Below are positions 60,791-64,000 of a stretch of 64,000 nucleotides of DNA, piece by piece. Position 1 is the first letter of the stretch, and each line of letters starts with the position of its first letter. The position numbers were made by a program, and so were the translations under genes. Under the pieces are notes generated by a model. It searched no databases and was not told where the DNA came from. It worked only from the letters and a program-made list of their open reading frames with translations. The DNA comes from Lepus europaeus. Taxonomy: Eukaryota; Chordata; Mammalia; Lagomorpha; Leporidae. The stretch is from the NCBI RefSeq assembly GCF_033115175.1, contig NC_084831.1:76641502-76705501 (forward strand), read 5' to 3'.

Positions 60791-62560
60791 CCAGGGAAAA
60801 AAAAGAGAGAGTGAGAAACCTAGTTTCCCAGCCCCTTCATATCAGTCTCTTGGGACATGGGGCAAGGAAAGCCTCAGAACGATATGGAGGAGCAAATAGA
60901 AAAAAAGAACCCTCTGATTTAAGGATGTGGATATGTATACATATTTACATACACAATTTTGGTTCATAAATTGTACTAAATGTGCCTTTTTCTGTCAAGG
61001 TGTCATACCCCAACTGAATTAAGAGGGGTATGTGCACTTAGGAAGTAGTAAGAACTTCTATAATAATATAAACTGTCAAGATCTTAAGAAATAGAAGTTA
61101 AGCAAAATTAAAGCAGTATAAAAGAAAACGGGCATCTGTTAACCTCTGCCTTCTACTTCTTAGCAAATACAACATTACAGCAAGTACAAATACCCTGAAA
61201 ATACTCCCAGGAGCTATGAAAATAACTAACCTCTTCCTCACCTCCCCCAATAAAAGCCTGGAAATATATCCCCAAGTTTATAAGAAAAACAATGGGAAAC
61301 TGGGATTTACTTAAAAGACATTTGATCGTAAACTGTATTTTAAAATAATGCATTTCATCCATAAAGAGAAAACTATCAATGTCATATGTTTGGCAGAATC
61401 GGGTCAAAATGTGTATGAACTCCAGACTGTTTTTTTTCTAAATTACACCCTTATAAGGAGCTCATTTATCCCAAGTATTTAAATCTGATAGGTATCAGAT
61501 ATGGCAAGATTATTTTTGTTTTTTATGTGTTTCTTTCACTCATAATGTTCTCATTCTGACTTCTGCACTCAGGGTTTGAGGATTGGAATACCACAAGATC
61601 TCACTTAAAATATACAAATTTGTCTATTTTCATTAGAAAAGTGATATCTTTGGCCACAAAATTTACATTCTACAACAAATTCATGGCTTATGTTATACAT
61701 CATGGTTGTGTTTTAAAAGAAAAAGGAACAACTATTGCTATATATAAATTATCTACCTATCCATTATCCACCTATCTATGAATCTAAATCTATGATAAGC
61801 CAAATACAAAAAGGAATCTATTTGCAGAATTCTCTCTGCAAATTGCCTGTCCCTGGAAATATTTACAGTCTTTCAAGTCCATTAGAATGGTTAGTTCTCA
61901 CTTTAGATAAAAGGATAACTGCAGTGCCCAAGTTTGCTTGGCTTTCTCTGATTGTACACTATTTCATTTATCATAACTTTTTAAAGCTTGACTATTTCAC
62001 AAACAGTTTCTAATGGCTTGAGTTGTTCTTTTTTTTAAAGGATACACAATGTAGGCAAAAATACAGCTAAAGACTTCTTTCAAAGTATGTTGACATTTCA
62101 ATTCCATTAGATCAGGATTATAGTTTGTATCCACATATTGGCTGTAAAGAAAAGTTCTAGCTGCAGAGTGGTAAATAGGTATGTAAAAGACACATTGCAA
62201 CATATGATTATTAAATATACACACACACATGCTGAGCTGGGACATGACAGTGATGAAAAATAAGCTTTGAAATCCAGAAATCATCATTCAAATCTGATAC
62301 CACTTTTTAAAGTGTTCTGAAACCTGCCCCACTTCTTACCCTCCCCCCACCACCAACCCTAACTACTTCTCTGAACTCTGTGATCTCATCTACAACTTAC
62401 ACACAAGTATCTGCCATCTATGTATTTTCCTTGTGGCTACTTGCCATGACTCATTTGCTTCCTGATTATTGTGTTGCTAACCTGCTCATCATTTGATTTT
62501 GTTAACTTTTCCCTTCTTTCAAGTTTCAGCTGTATTTTTATTTCTCTAGGATCCTTTGAA
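60791..62560. other. Unassigned low-repeat sequence
   Basis: About 1.8 kb with no recognised gene or repeat. Confidence 0.4.
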
Positions 62561-62639
62561 ACTCCCCAAGCCTCTCGTATCTGCCCTCCTATGTTCACCA
62601 CATATAATACTTAGATTCTATTGTCTTATATTACTTTAT

Positions 62640-62775
62640 CTGTCTTCTCCACTGTATCAAAATGCCATGGGGAACATGGGCAGTATCTTGTTCATCTTTG
62701 TATTTTCAGTGCTTCACTCTATGTGGCCTGTAGAAGAATTTCAATGAGAGTTTCTTGGATGAATGAATCTGGATC
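62640..62775 (+). repeat. L2/MIR fossil
   Basis: 'gtatcttgttcatctttgta', 'ttttcagtgcttcactctat' and 'tttcttggatgaatgaat' follow the order of an L2 terminus. Confidence 0.45.
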
Positions 62776-62814
62776 TCACTCAATTTAACTCTTGACTCCC
62801 AGCCTCTCCAAAAT

Positions 62815-62960
62815 ATTAGGTGCTGTCATTCTACAAACAAATAAAGACAAATAAAACTCCAAGCATCTCAACAAACTGCCAAAGTCAACGATACAGTGGG
62901 TGGAGTAGAAATTGATCCCTAAGCTGTCCAAATCCAAAGACCATACTTTTTCTCTCCAGG
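62815..62960 (+). repeat. MIR fossil
   Basis: 'caaactgccaaagtcaacga', 'acagtgggtggagtagaaat' and 'aaatccaaagaccatacttt' follow MIR core order in sense orientation. Confidence 0.5.
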
Positions 62961-63723
62961 GAAATTCCTAGCCTCTGTTTCTCCAAGAAATGGAGCTATG
63001 AAAACTATCCACCCCACAGGGTTGACAAAAGGAAAAAAAAAATCATGTTAGTGAATGATATGGGGCAGAGTAACAGAAAAGTCTTACACATTTAGTTTTA
63101 AGAAAAAAAAAATCTCTAACACAGAGAGTAAGTGAATCCTAAGGGATTATGGGGCCATGTCTCCCCCTTCCTATATTGCAGGTTCACTTTAGAACGAGCC
63201 AAGATTTCTCTAGCTGCTTTTAATTAGTCTCAGCACTCATATTAAGAACAGTTGCACTTTTATTGTTTCTATATATCCACACTGATAAAAAGAGCAGAGC
63301 ATTCATATAATGAAAAAAAAAAAAAAAAGAAACTGTGAGGCTTAGAGAGGCTGATCATTCTGTTAGTCTAAAAATCCTATCGGTTGTTGAGAAACAACAC
63401 AGGAAGAGTAAAGTTCAATTGCCCTCTAATTAGCCCTAATTAGCAGATTGAAAGCTGTTTGTATATCACAATAGATACCTTTCCCTTTTTGTTGTGGTTC
63501 ATCAACTGAGATGAATAGTCCAAATGGATAGTTGCTACCAGAGTAGAAGGAAGCCTGGGAGCAAGAACACAATATTAGTAGTTTTGAAAGACAGATAAAA
63601 GTTTTAAAATGTTTTTATCAATTCAATAATAAGAAAAAATAAAATTTCAACATAAATGGATTATTCATAGTTATCCAAAGGAAATTAATGCAACAGCATA
63701 TTTTTATAAAAATAACTTATAAT
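62961..63723. other. Unassigned sequence
   Basis: About 760 bp with an A tract at 63,312-63,328 and possibly a small MIR piece after it ('tgaggcttagagaggctgat'). Nothing else recognised. Confidence 0.35.
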
Positions 63724-64000
63724 TGGCCGGCGCCGTGGCTCAACAGGCTAATCCTCCGCCTTGCGGCGCCGGCACACCGGGTTCTAGTCCCGGTCGGGGC
63801 ACCGATCCTGTCCCGGTTGCCCCTCTTCCAGGCCAGCTCTCTGCTGTGGCTAGGGAGTGCAGTGGAGGATGGCCCAAGTGTTTGGGTCCTGCACCCCATG
63901 GGAGACCAGGAGAAGCACCTGGCTCCTGCCATCGGAACAGCGCGGTGCGCCGGCCGCAGCGCGCTACCGCGGCGGCCATTGGAGGGTGAACCAACGGCAA
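63724..64000 (+). mobile_element. Very young CSINE, cut by the window edge
   Basis: 'tggccggcgccgtggctcaa' head, B-box-like 'ggttctagtcccggtcgggg', CpG-rich 'gccggccgcagcgcgctacc' block, then the window ends before the CT tract. It is a close match to the inverted copy at 39,910-40,265. Confidence 0.95.

Overview
The window is AT-rich mammalian nuclear DNA from a lagomorph, most likely the European rabbit (Oryctolagus cuniculus) or a close relative. The diagnostic evidence is about thirty copies of the tRNA-derived lagomorph C-repeat (CSINE), on both strands and of all ages, together with several rabbit-type L1 3' ends. No intact protein-coding gene, tRNA, rRNA or CRISPR array is visible. The long open frames all lie in transposon relics, in CT-rich SINE tails or in unconstrained intergenic DNA. 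Family names come from reading the sequence against remembered consensus structure; no database was searched.

Layout. 0-5.2 kb: an ancient minus-strand L1 with a short internal inversion, carrying two SINEs. 5.2-12 kb: old and young SINEs, a young L1 3' end with a 14-bp target-site duplication (TSD) inside an older L1, and a fold-back SINE. 12-15.6 kb: a minus-strand L1 whose 5' half is joined directly to its 3' UTR. 16.9-27.8 kb: a plus-strand L1 that appears split in two by a 3.2-kb cluster of later L1 and SINE insertions, with three more SINEs in its second half. 28-33 kb: old L1 DNA interrupted by a rabbit L1 3' end and by a fragment of a class II (ERVK/IAP-like) endogenous retrovirus with one LTR. 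33-43 kb: SINEs, a MaLR-type LTR, an RPL14 processed pseudogene, L2/MIR fossils, a very young SINE with a 16-bp TSD, a long purine microsatellite and an L1 ORF2 fragment. 43-64 kb: fewer young repeats, long stretches of unassigned sequence, an unidentified 100-codon open frame near 49.3 kb, and at 56.2-56.8 kb a TPM2 (tropomyosin) retrocopy joined to an L1 3' UTR inside an old L1. A very young SINE runs off the right edge.

There is no gene network to describe. What can be read is a history of nested retrotransposition. The most unusual items are the TPM2-L1 composite sharing one TSD, the fold-back SINE, the L1 3' end with a tandem 3'-UTR duplication, the four-CCAAT retroviral LTR, the G-quadruplex motif kept in separate L1 copies, and the open frame at 49.2-49.65 kb.
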